A program made the position numbers and the translations under genes. The notes under the pieces were generated by a model. That model was not told the DNA's origin, ran no database searches, and worked only from the letters and a program-made list of their open reading frames with translations. A stretch of 64,000 nt of DNA from Tretioscincus oriximinensis. Taxonomy: Eukaryota; Chordata; Lepidosauria; Squamata; Gymnophthalmidae. Shown in pieces: positions 39,401 to 45,352 of this stretch; the first letter of the stretch is position 1, and each line of letters starts with the position of its first letter. The stretch covers positions 573,884 to 637,883 of the forward strand of contig JAJVDF010000046.1 of NCBI GenBank assembly GCA_022410635.1. Direction: 5' to 3'.

Positions 39401-40202
39401 TTTCAGGAGGTGGTCCATTCCAGCCTGGTGGTGGTCCTCCATATTTCCTTTGGCCATTCTCCTGAATTGAAGAGGGGAAAACGTGAAAATCTGTTAATTT
39501 CAGCAACACAAGTTATATACAATGGCATATTTTGTCCAATATGTATTCAAACCTTCCATCAATACGGAAGTGCTATGCGAGTACTTGTCACTGAGTGGAA
39601 TAGTGAAATGAGGACATTTAAAAGTATTAGAATTAGCATGAGTGAAATGTGATTCAGGTTTTCCAGATCTCCAGCCTGACGAGCACCAGCTGCAGGTTTT
39701 TATTCTTCATTGAATTAGGAAAAAGTTGTCCAATGATCTAGAAACTAAGCTATGACCCTTCTTGATCTGATGGACTTCTCAAACTGTATCCACTTTTATC
39801 TGAAGTTGTCTGTTTCATGCTTCCACCCTATGGTTGTCAGGCTTTGGCAGTAAAAAGAGTAGACTGACATGCCACCAAAGTGATTGAATGGGTGCTGCCC
39901 AAGGAAAGTAATAAAGTTTTGAATTTTGTATCAGATCATTCTTTGGTACAGTAGGAGCAGAGGTAAAGTTTTATACATCACATTGCAATGGAATGGATGA
40001 AAGTCCACATTGAAATATTGCTCAGCAAGTTCTAGCTAAACTTTTTAATTTTTACCTGCAAATTCATGATGCAAAAGCAGTAACGTGACAGGTAAACTCC
40101 TACCTGAACCAAACTATATCCTGTGCGCTGAATTAATGTGCGGAGGGCAGCTTCTTTCTGTGTGCCAGCCAATCCATCCCCGGATTTTTGATTTGATTCC
40201 AT
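12319..40202 (-). CDS. A1CF: APOBEC1 complementation factor (A1CF), complete coding region in 11 exons
   Basis: RNA-binding cofactor that, in mammals, binds the mooring sequence of apolipoprotein B mRNA and docks the cytidine deaminase APOBEC1; it shuttles between nucleus and cytoplasm. Coding exons join as 40202-40104, 39461-39327, 34917-34787, 34063-33825, 32622-32458, 27774-27677, 25615-25345, 22594-22386, 17352-17216, 15372-15239 and 12467-12319. This makes 1767 nt, 588 residues plus TAA, against 586/594 for the human isoforms. RRM1 has IFIGKL (58-63) and RGYAFVTF (96-103); RRM2 has LFVGGI (138-143) and NRGFAFVEY (178-186); RRM3 has LYVRNL (233-238) and RDYAFVHF (266-273). An RG-rich region follows, then a dsRNA-binding-like domain near 450-530. 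RBM47 and RBM46 are excluded by the GVCASVDNC and [10 protein letters not shown] context and by the [11 protein letters not shown] exon. The frame is open throughout with GT-AG at every junction, so the gene looks functional. Confidence 0.97.
12685..12914 (-). mobile_element. tRNA-derived SINE, copy 1
   Basis: Reading the minus strand, the head GGCATGAATGGCTCATTCAC resembles a pol III A box and GGGTTTCGAAGCCCTG a B box. The body continues into CCTTCCACTAGTCTGCA and CCAACTCAGCTATT. It lies in the last A1CF intron in the sense orientation of the gene. Confidence 0.75.
12940..13085 (-). mobile_element. tRNA-derived SINE, diverged partial copy
   Basis: Next to the previous SINE: AACAGCTAAAGTGGCTGAAG and CTAAGGCCTGTAGAGGGAGC align with its body, and TGGGCTTTCGATAGGGT with its B-box area. 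More degenerate than the other copies. Confidence 0.5.
13825..14340 (+). repeat. dispersed repeat with TACTACAATTCCCAGCA, copy 1, interrupted by a MITE
   Basis: The repeat includes TTTTACTACAATTCCCAGCA and CAGCAGTGGCTGGAAACTCG, resuming after the MITE (14068-14277) with CGGGCCTTTTTATCGAGTG. Related copies lie at 35620-35950 (same orientation), 59250-59475 and 60420-60620 (inverted). The superfamily is not identified. Confidence 0.65.
14068..14277. mobile_element. short hAT-like MITE, copy 3, with perfect 8-bp TSD
   Basis: This 210-bp element runs from TAGGCTGACCAGATGACCCC to ATCTGGTCAGCCTA and is flanked by AAGACCAC at 14060-14067 and 14278-14285. The host repeat has an unoccupied copy near 35900-35910 (CTGAGACCTTGGACCTTTTT), which shows the site before insertion. 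Confidence 0.88.
14970..15121. mobile_element. palindromic element with GGCTGCATCC ends, copy 1
   Basis: Arms 14970-15029 and 15061-15120 are about 60 nt each and near-complementary. The left end is GGCTGCATCCCCACATCATT, mirrored on the right by GTGATGTGTGGGTGCAGC. It lies between A1CF exon 11 and exon 10. A second copy lies at 45222-45352 and a weaker one at 58215-58313. Confidence 0.75.
15239..15372 (-). CDS. A1CF: A1CF coding exon 10 (residues 495-540)
   Basis: The exon encodes [20 protein letters not shown], then [10 protein letters not shown] and the short Ala/Ser/Thr segment [13 protein letters not shown]. That segment is about five residues shorter than my recollection of human A1CF, where it contains a poly-Ala run. 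The acceptor is ACTTTTAG and the donor GTATAATG. Confidence 0.95.
17216..17352 (-). CDS. A1CF: A1CF coding exon 9 (residues 450-495), dsRNA-binding-like domain
   Basis: The exon encodes [20 protein letters not shown], then [20 protein letters not shown]. This is the start of the DND1/RBM46-type dsRNA-binding domain found at the C-terminus of A1CF. The acceptor is CCTTTTAG and the donor GTACGT; it ends two bases into a Leu codon. Confidence 0.96.
17500..18047. mobile_element. long hAT-like MITE, copy 3
   Basis: It starts TTAGACTGACCAGATTTTCT and ends GGGGTCATCTGGTCAGCCTA, in the same orientation as 296-827. The internal unit (GGTGCCTTCAGGAGCTGG ... GTGGTGCAGTG) occurs twice. CTACAGAA occurs at 17492-17499 and 18048-18055, an 8-bp duplication. 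It sits about 150 bp upstream of A1CF exon 9 in the transcript. Confidence 0.82.
18542..18627. repeat. near-perfect hairpin, 41-nt arms
   Basis: Arms 18542-18582 and 18587-18627 are complementary apart from about three positions, with a 4-nt ATAA loop. Sequence pieces include AAGGGGAAAGATTA and CTACTCTTAATCTTTCCCC. It lies in A1CF intron 8 and would fold strongly in the pre-mRNA. Confidence 0.85.
19083..19298 (+). mobile_element. foldback family, best palindrome, with a hammerhead-like centre
   Basis: Arms 19083-19161 and 19185-19263 are perfectly complementary over 79 nt (left arm begins TCCAGCAAAGGAGCTAGCAG) with a 23-nt spacer. The right end continues CTAACACGGCTATTCCTCTG. At 19175-19212 the plus strand shows the parts of a hammerhead fold, described in the findings. 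It lies in A1CF intron 8. Confidence 0.85.
20086..20440 (+). repeat. dispersed repeat beginning GTCCAGACACTTCTTTCT, copy 1
   Basis: It shares GTCCAGACACTTCTTTCT, CCCAGGAGGCTTTGG and GTTATTGGCTGTTGTC with an inverted copy at 35190-35525. Both lie in A1CF introns about 15 kb apart, so the pre-mRNA contains a complementary pair. Family not identified. Confidence 0.6.
20969..21914. mobile_element. GCGTTCACAC-type palindromic element, copy A (most complete)
   Basis: Ends are TAGGCTGCGTTCACACGACG and, on the other strand, TAAGGGTGCGTTCAAACAGC. Inside are the perfect palindrome GCTATATTCCGGAATATAGC, then a GC- and CpG-rich core with modules of GGCTGCTGCCTGGAGATCGG and its complement in alternating orientation. 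No long ORF is credible, so it is probably a non-autonomous DNA transposon. It lies in A1CF intron 8. Confidence 0.72.
22386..22594 (-). CDS. A1CF: A1CF coding exon 8 (residues 380-449) with two alternative acceptors
   Basis: The exon encodes EIYMNVPV, then [14 protein letters not shown] and [15 protein letters not shown], ending IKLAPQ in phase 0 before GTGAG. The distal acceptor TTCCTAG gives start 22594. A second acceptor, CCTGTAG, gives start 22570 and skips exactly 24 nt. Both joins are in frame, giving 588- or 580-residue proteins. The region overlaps the nuclear-localisation segment described for mammalian A1CF. Confidence 0.95.
24049..24092. mobile_element. minimal Tc1/mariner-like TIR pair
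   Basis: About 40 bp form a near-perfect palindrome, TATACTGCTCAAAACAATTA followed by ATTGTTTCGAGCTGTATATA. It matches the inverted ends of the 51551-51636 copy and the TACTGCTCAAAA ends of a Tc1-like family I recall from fish and amphibians. Nothing remains between the ends. Confidence 0.55.
25345..25615 (-). CDS. A1CF: A1CF coding exon 7 (residues 290-380), linker and RG-rich region
   Basis: The exon encodes [20 protein letters not shown], then the YTRGTGGRG box, a Tyr/Ala-rich linker with [17 protein letters not shown], and IIRPPSIR. Between GRGT and EYTY there are two residues where I recall three in human. It ends one base into codon 380, which allows two in-frame joins to exon 8. Confidence 0.96.
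25851..25980 (+). mobile_element. foldback-family fragment
   Basis: GCATCTGAAGAAGTAGAT is followed by CATGCTGTCTACCTTCTTC, TTGCTAGATTTCTGGACCAT and ACTAAGATGGTTATTCTTTT. This aligns with the right half of the 19083-19298 copy but lacks the GAAAGCT segment. Confidence 0.6.
26030..26880. other. GC-richer, CpG-containing intronic segment
   Basis: Between A1CF exons 7 and 6 the sequence becomes GC-rich with TTCGCTACGGCCACGTTCGC and repeated modules such as GGAAGGGAAGCAACCCAG. Open frames exist on both strands but resemble nothing. Probably an unrecognised repeat; an intronic regulatory element cannot be excluded. Confidence 0.35.
27677..27774 (-). CDS. A1CF: A1CF coding exon 6 (residues 257-289), end of RRM3
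   Basis: This 98-nt exon encodes [16 protein letters not shown], containing RNP1 of RRM3, and then [16 protein letters not shown]. The acceptor is TTCTACAG and the donor GTAATG, ending in phase 0. The preceding intron (27775-32457) is one of the longest in the gene. Confidence 0.97.
28338..28620 (+). mobile_element. tRNA-derived SINE, copy 2, carrying a CTCF-consensus match
   Basis: It starts AGGCACGAATGGCACAGAGG (A-box region) and ends GTAAGCCACTTTGAGTCCCT plus GGGCGGAGTACAAAAAACAG. The body holds GTGCCCTCTACTGG at 28429-28442. It is antisense to A1CF in the exon 6-exon 5 intron. Confidence 0.72.
28429..28442 (-). promoter_or_regulatory. perfect match to the CTCF core consensus inside a SINE
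   Basis: GTGCCCTCTACTGG is the complement of CCAGTAGAGGGCAC, fitting CCASYAGRKGGCRS at all 14 positions. It lies in the SINE at 28338-28620. Other SINE copies diverge at several of these bases. Confidence 0.45.
29066..29170 (-). mobile_element. foldback-family half element
   Basis: Plus-strand CCTGTAGCACTTGGAGACTA, then GGTAGCTTTCATAGACATGC and CTACTTCTTCAGATGC: one arm of the foldback family. On the minus strand it retains GCAT, CTGAAGA, a wobble-paired stem II and GAAAGCT, but the partner strand for stem I is lost. Confidence 0.65.
31075..31364 (-). mobile_element. tRNA-derived SINE, copy 3
   Basis: On the minus strand it starts GTAGGCACGAATGGTTCAAT and ends in a CTTTTTCTTCT tail. The body contains the shared blocks CTTTCGAATAGCTGAGTTGG and CTAGAGCTGCAGGCTAGTAG (plus-strand reading). 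Sense to A1CF. Confidence 0.72.
32458..32622 (-). CDS. A1CF: A1CF coding exon 5 (residues 202-257), start of RRM3
   Basis: The exon encodes [20 protein letters not shown], then [12 protein letters not shown]2 LYVRNL of RRM3 and the first RRM3 helix. The acceptor is ATTCGCAG and the donor GTGATT; the exon ends one base into a Gly codon. Confidence 0.97.
33005..33240. mobile_element. foldback-family copy
   Basis: The left part has ATTTCAGAGAAATAGTCATG and AGAAAGTCCAGCAAGG; the right part has AGCATCTGAAGAAGTAGATT and GAAAGCTCATGCCATC, partly complementary to the left. It lies about 600 bp upstream of A1CF exon 5 in the transcript. Two adjacent Ns are at 33107-33108. Confidence 0.68.
33482..33590 (-). 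mobile_element. foldback-family half element
   Basis: Plus-strand AGAAAGTCCAGCAGGGGGAC, then CACTTAGAGACTAACAGGAG and GTATGAGCTTCCATAAACAC match the left half of the neighbouring copy. The ribozyme-like segment is degraded. Confidence 0.6.
33825..34063 (-). CDS. A1CF: A1CF coding exon 4 (residues 122-202), RRM2
   Basis: This exon holds nearly all of RRM2: [12 protein letters not shown]2 LFVGGI, KKREEIL, and RNP1 NRGFAFVEY followed by [15 protein letters not shown]. The residue after EY is Gly, where I recall Glu in mammals (EYESHRAAA). The acceptor is GTATGCAG and the donor GTAATG. A CR1-related repeat begins about 30 bp upstream of the acceptor. Confidence 0.97.
34095..34300 (-). mobile_element. 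CR1-like LINE 3' end
   Basis: GACATAAGGACATAAGAAAT, then GCTGGATTAGACCAATGACG and CATCCAGCAGCCTG are the complement of a CR1 3' end, a different subfamily from the 4986 and 50955 copies. It begins about 30 bp from the A1CF exon 4 acceptor, within branch-point range. Confidence 0.65.
34787..34917 (-). CDS. A1CF: A1CF coding exon 3 (residues 79-122), end of RRM1
   Basis: The exon runs from a TTTTATAG acceptor to a GTGAGG donor, starting in phase 0 and ending two bases into codon 122. It carries RNP1 RGYAFVTF and the final RRM1 helix with [12 protein letters not shown]. These are close to identical across tetrapod A1CF proteins. Confidence 0.96.
35190..35525 (-). repeat. dispersed repeat beginning GTCCAGACATTTCTTTCT, copy 2
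   Basis: The reverse complement of 35380-35525 reads GTCCAGACATTTCTTTCTTT, then CCCAGGAGCCTTTGGAAG and GTTATTGGCTGTTGTTG. It matches the inverted copy at 20086-20440. Confidence 0.6.
35620..35950 (+). repeat. dispersed repeat with TACTACAATTCCCAACA, copy 2 (uninterrupted)
   Basis: It shares CACATGACAAGCCCCATAAG, TTACTACAATTCCCAACATT and GTGACTGGAAAATCTGAGAC with the MITE-bearing copy at 13825-14340. It serves as the empty-site reference for that insertion. Confidence 0.65.
37425..37560 (+). mobile_element. L2 LINE 3' end fragment
   Basis: CTGGCCTTTGGCTGAAAAAA, then TTTCAGACATTGTTG and CTGAGATCTTTGGGTATGGG match the 3' end of the longer L2 at 38431-39195. Confidence 0.6.
37738..38048 (-). 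mobile_element. tRNA-derived SINE, copy 4 (best preserved)
   Basis: On the minus strand the head GGCACGGATAGCTCAGTTGC and the box GGGTTTCGAAGCCCTGTGTT fit pol III A and B boxes. The tail reads CACTTTGAGTCCCTTTGAAA, then GGGGTATAAGAACCAAG and TTCTTCTTCTTCT. Full length is about 310 bp. It lies in A1CF intron 2. Confidence 0.8.
38357..39195 (+). pseudogene. L2-type LINE, C-terminal reverse-transcriptase portion, with an inverted 5' duplication
   Basis: Two plus-strand frames (38421-38783 and 38752-39036) carry L2-clade blocks in order: [83 protein letters not shown] and [11 protein letters not shown]. The 3' end is GGGGCGGAGTATAAATATGA plus an AATAAATAAACAAAC tail. A frameshift near 38750 separates the halves. 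At the 5' edge 38357-38430 is the inverted complement of 38442-38515. No intact catalytic domain remains. Confidence 0.88.
39327..39461 (-). CDS. A1CF: A1CF coding exon 2 (residues 34-78), start of RRM1
   Basis: This 45-codon exon lies between a TTCAATTCAG acceptor and a GTAATG donor, phase 0 on both sides. It encodes the proline-rich linker [15 protein letters not shown] and the RNP2 strand IFIGKL of RRM1, followed by PRDLFEDEL. Confidence 0.96.
40104..40202 (-). CDS. A1CF: A1CF coding exon 1 (residues 1-33)
   Basis: The first coding exon starts at ATG 40202-40200 and encodes [10 protein letters not shown] and the following conserved N-terminus up to YSLVQ. It ends in phase 0 at CAG before a GTAGGA donor. 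The start matches the known A1CF N-terminus, and the ATG is preceded by CACACA-like sequence with a purine three bases upstream on the minus strand. Confidence 0.96.
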
Positions 40203-40247
40203 TGTGAGTGATTATCACCAAAAAATCAGCTTAATTAGGAGTGCTCA
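40203..40247 (-). other. putative 5' UTR part of the first coding exon
   Basis: On the minus strand a TTGATTGCAG acceptor ends at 40248, leaving 45 nt of leader before the A1CF ATG. Mammalian A1CF has upstream noncoding exons, so an acceptor here is expected. The pyrimidine tract is weak, so this boundary is an inference. Confidence 0.4.
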
Positions 40248-42461
40248 CTGCAATCAAATTTAAAATAAATTATATAAATTAATATAGATGTAAAAAAAAA
40301 ATCCATAGTATTACTGAAAATGCTACACACGAATCATGCAGATTAACTAACAAATTAAAATGAAAAGCCCAACACCTCTGCAAATTAAAGTGAATCAACT
40401 GAGAATATTCAGTTTTTGTGGATTCTGAGACAAGGGATTCCCAACAAGCTTCACAGCAAAGCAAAATATAAATGTCATATATAGGAAATCTACAATTAGA
40501 CATTGGACTTTAACATTCATTTACTAAGAAATACTTCAAATCAACTATCACCATGTTTCTCAGTAATCTCAGACTACTCTCAAGACCAATAAGCAAATGG
40601 TGAATAATACTACAAATTTAATATTGTATTGTTGCAAAGCTTAATTTTTTTTAATGTTGTTGCTGAATACCACCGAGATATGGACAATTCATGAGATACT
40701 GTATGTGTCACCCACTGGGCACTTCTATACAGTTTTCTTGGCGAGAATACAGATGAGAACTGTAAATTGTGTTCTGGATTTACAGTCATGGATTATGACT
40801 AAAACTCACTAAATTCAGGTGCTGATTACTACACCTATTCCAGAGCAAGCAAATTCAGAATTAATAATATGATAAGTTAGGGGCAGAAAAGGTAAACTCC
40901 AATTCTGTAACCTAATCACGGCTATAGCCATAGAATTTGCTTTATTTGTTTGAATCTTTTTCTCCTCCTCCTTTTTCTTCTTCTTCCTCATCATTCTTTC
41001 CTCCTTCTCCATCAGTACAAAAGTGTTTTTTTGACACTTTGGCATTTCATACTATTGAGAATAAAAGATGCTGGGTTTGTTATCTAAGCAATGCTGTTGA
41101 AATATACTTCTGGTTTAAAAGCCCCCTAATCCTTACTGGATCATTTTTACTGATTTACTGAAAAATATTTCAACCAAATACTGTGTTAAAGCTTAAAAAG
41201 AATATTGAGCATAGGTAGGCAATTTTCCAACATAACATTTAAAGAGTGCATTCCAACTGGAAGGGAACAATAAAAACAAGGATATTACAGGAGTTTAAAT
41301 GTGTAATATTTATCTATTTATTTTGCATTCTCAGCTCATTCTGCCTAAGGCAGATGCAATAAAGTATTTGTGGGAAAATGCGCCAGTCAAAAATTTTACA
41401 TCATATGCCAAAATAAAGACTCAAATACATTTATGTCTGGGAGGTTCCATCACCTTAGACACTGATACTCCTGTTAAAAACATCTAGCTAAATTAAAATT
41501 CATTTAATATTTCAGTAGATACTTCTCAATGTGTAGAATAGATAGGATCAAGGGACCGAGACAGAAATTTTCTGGGATTAAATAACTTTGTAAAATTACC
41601 AATCCCTTAATTTAATTAAATCAATGTGGGTGGTGGGAAAAGGGCAGAAATATGTATTTCAGCATAAAATCTTTGGCTTGGCTTCTCTTGAACCACCTTC
41701 TAAAAAGATCCTTTAAATGGGCCCCCAGAATTTCTAGGGCCTTGTTGTCTGGCTGCATTGGATTAGGCCATTGATTGGGATGTGGTACCAAAATTGAGCT
41801 TTTTTATGATCAGCCATTTTAGTGGGACTTCAGGAAGAGGTGGAGGGCGTTTGCTATTTCTGCATACACTGCTGTAAAAGATTTAGCTGAATCTTTCAAA
41901 ATTTTGAATTATTATTTATAGTTGCATCAGATATATATGCAGCCTACATTTGCCTCATTTCTAATGATGATTTTTTTTGATAAAAAAAATTAATCAGTGG
42001 CTTCTGTTTGCAAAATTAAGATTAACATTGGCAACTATCAGATATAAAGATACTGTATATCTAGATATTTAGATAGATGATGTTTAAGAAGGAGGAGTGG
42101 TGGGGGGCAGAAAGAAAAAGGATGGGTACCAAGTTTGGAACACAACCATGATGACTTTCATTTGCAAAGATTAATAAAAATACATATGGAATATGAGTTG
42201 GGGGATATGGAAAAATAGATGAATGGGGTGATAGAATCTGAAATANTATTTGGAGATTGGAATAGAAGAGAGATTGTGGAAAGAACCACTGACTGGTACA
42301 ATGTATATATAGGGAGGGGAAAGGAATGTGAATGGAAAGATGGTGGGGAAGATTTAAAAAATCTAAACATTTTATTGACTGAAATATGAAACATATTGTG
42401 TTAAAATAGTAAATAAAAACAAAACAAATACCATTGTTTCCCCACCCGCTCCATGTCCAAC
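40248..42461. other. upstream or first-intron sequence, nothing recognised
   Basis: AT-rich. A pyrimidine (CTC/TTC) run lies at 40967-41010. If A1CF has upstream noncoding exons as in mammals, this is intron. Confidence 0.45.
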
Positions 42462-42474
42462 ATTAGATTTTTAT

Positions 42475-42651
42475 CAAAGGACCAGTAGCACTTTCAGACT
42501 AACAGGAGAAAAATGGGTCTTTATTAGATGCTTCTTCAGAAGTAAACATGTCTACGAAAGCTTATGCACCCACTTTTCTCCTGTTAGTCTCAAAGTGCTA
42601 CTGGCCCCTTTGCTGGACGTTCTACTGGACTAACATGGCTATTTCTCTGAA
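42475..42651 (+). mobile_element. foldback-family copy with a perfect 13-bp TSD
   Basis: This 177-bp element is bounded by ATTAGATTTTTAT at 42462-42474 and 42652-42664. The left arm starts inside the family at CAAAGGACCAGTAGCACTTT; the right end is the complete CTAACATGGCTATTTCTCTG. A variable left end, a constant right end and a 13-bp duplication point to target-primed retroposition rather than cut-and-paste. Confidence 0.85.
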
Positions 42652-42664
42652 ATTAGATTTTTAT

Positions 42665-45221
42665 TGTTTACAGCCAACTTTCATTCACTGAAAAATTATT
42701 TTAATTGTCCTGATCCATATCGGGTCTTCATTCAGAGTCCTTAAATAATTCATTAATTTAGTCTCCAGCCCTACAACCCCAAAATAATTATAAGTAAAAC
42801 CCATTAATAAAGAATCCCAATATAACAAAAAAATTGAAAGTCCCAGCAGAATGCCGGTAAGAATAAAGTTGGTTACAATGGATTCCATTATTACAAAATT
42901 TCATTTCAACAAACAAATTTACCCAACCGCATGGTGTTTGTTATAAAGGGGTTTCACCTGTATATTCAAATTCCATAGCTTCTTTCACACAACATTCATC
43001 TGGAAATTGACCACTTGGTCTTATTCTTCCAACCTGTCACCACCATCAAGTGAGAGACTAAGATTAATTCCCTCATTAATTTTGTCTCATCCTTTCCCAA
43101 TTAAGAATAAATTATTGGTAAAACATGTAATCAAACATTTGCATTCAAGTGCAGTCTCCCCCCNAAAAAACACAATTGAATCATTTGGATTTGCAAGCAA
43201 GAGATCATTTGAAGTAATTTCTAGATAAGAGCATAAGAACATATTCAAACCACTAAATGCTCTTTTCAAAGCAAATGTTTCCAAACACAAAAATGCTTTG
43301 AACACATTTTTTTAACATAAACCAAATTTTGCAAATCCCCAAAAGCTTTGGATGTACACAAGATATGACGCGGCATTCACATGCTTGATTTTTGCACCTT
43401 AGTTGTTGCTCTCTGGCTGTAGTGATCATGTGTCTATGTGCATTGTCATCAATGTAACTTTAATAAATGCTAAAATTAAATAGAATATGAAGTTCTAGAT
43501 CTTGAAAGGTTTTTTCCACCTTGACTTAGGTGCTTCTCTTTATCTAGAGTCTTCTTTTTTTTAGCTGCATGATGAGCAAATAATATCACAATTTTCAAAA
43601 TAAGGAAATCTTGACAAGGCTCCATAATATTGTTCTCTCATGTTGAGACAGTTTTATCTTTTATGAGCACTTGGGATGTATAACATTAAAGTTGTACCTA
43701 CAGAGATTCTCTTCTTCCCTTCCCACTGTTAATCTATGGACACATTTGCCTTCACTGTTCAAAGATCAATACACATTGCAAAGGCAGAGATCATGGGATT
43801 TCTTAATCGGATGGAAACGCAGGTTTCCAATGTACTCCCTTTCTCTCCAGCTGTGCTTTTGCTTCTGGAAGCCGTTTGCTAGCTTCTCTCATTCGAAGCC
43901 TAGTTACTGTTTCCATGAATTGAGATAAGAAAAACCGTGTTTGCATTTTCCAGATCAATAGACCAAAAAAATACTGAGCTGCGACAGGCATTATTATTTA
44001 TTATTAATGTTTACTGTATATATACACTGCTAACTGTGTACTTAGCGCTGTACAAAGCATATAAAATACAAGATAAAAATGCAATGTAAAATACAATATT
44101 AATAAAAAGCAAACCAACAACAACAAGCAAGGAAATAGAGGAGGCCAAGGAACAGATCTGAACTTCATAGTTAAATAGCTTGAATTATGGAGGACGCAAG
44201 ACTACAAGAATCTTTTTGCCCTGAGCTTTATGCTGAGATGCATCTTGGAATAGGGATGTGCTACCCAAATGCTTGTGCAGACTATGTCAAGGTAAAAAAG
44301 GAAGCTGAAACAGTCTGGTTTGGTATAATCCGAAGGAAGACAGTATTGGCTAGCTGAGATGTGTAATATTTGTAGCAAGTCTATCTGGCTGTTACACATT
44401 GCCTTTGGCTCTCTGTGATAACTATGACAAACAAGTAATTTTCATAAAGAAAAGTAGTGTTTTTTTTTAAAAAAACATACTCCTGCACAATCTCCATAGA
44501 GTTTTTTCAATTGTATTCCATTTATTCTTGTAACAGAGTTATGCTAAGTTACATTTCACTTCATGTAAAATGAATGTGATCTTTAAAAGTTAATCTTAAA
44601 AAGACAGGCAGCCAATTCAACTGAACAACAAGATTAATTGACTGCACAGACAAGTATTGGATTTATGGCTTATGGCTACAATTTGCTTTACACAGTTTTC
44701 ATATCTCATCCCCTTTCATTTATTTGATCCTGTTGTTTTTACAGTTGAAAGAATGTCTGCTGTTATTATCCTGTTTGCATTAAAATACTGGGCCGGGGGT
44801 AACTTAGTGTGGGTCATTTTGCTTATTACTAGTGTGGTATTTTCCTCCTATTTTCAGATCTCAAGAAAACTGCTATGAGGCCAACCGTAATCCACTATGA
44901 TTAAAAGATAACCAGTTACAATGGTCTTGTCTCTTGCTGCCTGATTTCAAACTCATGATTGCTAGAAGACAGGTATGCTTGAAGACGAGGAAAAATGAGA
45001 ACTCAGTATTTATTTTAGACAGTGGAAGCTTTGTAAATGAAACAGCCAAGTGCATGTAATGATTACCTACAAGAGTTTTACTTTAAAACATATAAAGTGA
45101 ATTAATGAAGGAAAAGGATCAAGTCTTTTGCCTCCTTATTTCTTATAAATGCAAGTAACCATTTTATTTTCCCTTCGCCCTGAAATTATTACTTTGCTGT
45201 TTCTTGCGTAAAACCAAATCT
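42665..45221. other. noncoding, nothing recognised
   Basis: AT-rich with scattered short frames on both strands and no repeat I can name. A hydrophobic 73-codon frame at 44657-44878 is discussed under rejected items. Confidence 0.4.
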
Positions 45222-45352
45222 TTGGCTGCACCCAGAAACTGCTTTCTTATTCAACTATTCTTGGACATTTCAGAATAAAACACTATCGGGACTGCTTGGT
45301 TCCAAATATCCAACTATAGCAAAATAAATAAATGACTCCTGGATGCAGCTTC
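45222..45352. mobile_element. palindromic element with GGCTGCACCC ends, copy 2
   Basis: It starts TTGGCTGCACCCAGAAACTG and ends TGACTCCTGGATGCAGCTTC, with ATTTCAGAATAAAACACTAT and AAATATCCAACTATAGCAAA inside. It is a diverged relative of 14970-15121. Confidence 0.6.

Noticed and set aside
12319..40202. RBM47 or RBM46 instead of A1CF
   Set aside because: Exon sequences such as [34 protein letters not shown] and the DGYGTF terminus are A1CF-type; RBM47 has a different poly-Ala C-terminus and no such dsRNA-binding-like exon.
44657..44878. Hydrophobic frame with ALKYWAGGNLVWVILL, vaguely like the first membrane pair of XK-related proteins
   Set aside because: The similarity is only to a loose hydrophobic pattern; no neighbouring exons with XKR motifs were found. 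A shorter hydrophobic frame at 49584-49748 is equally inconclusive.
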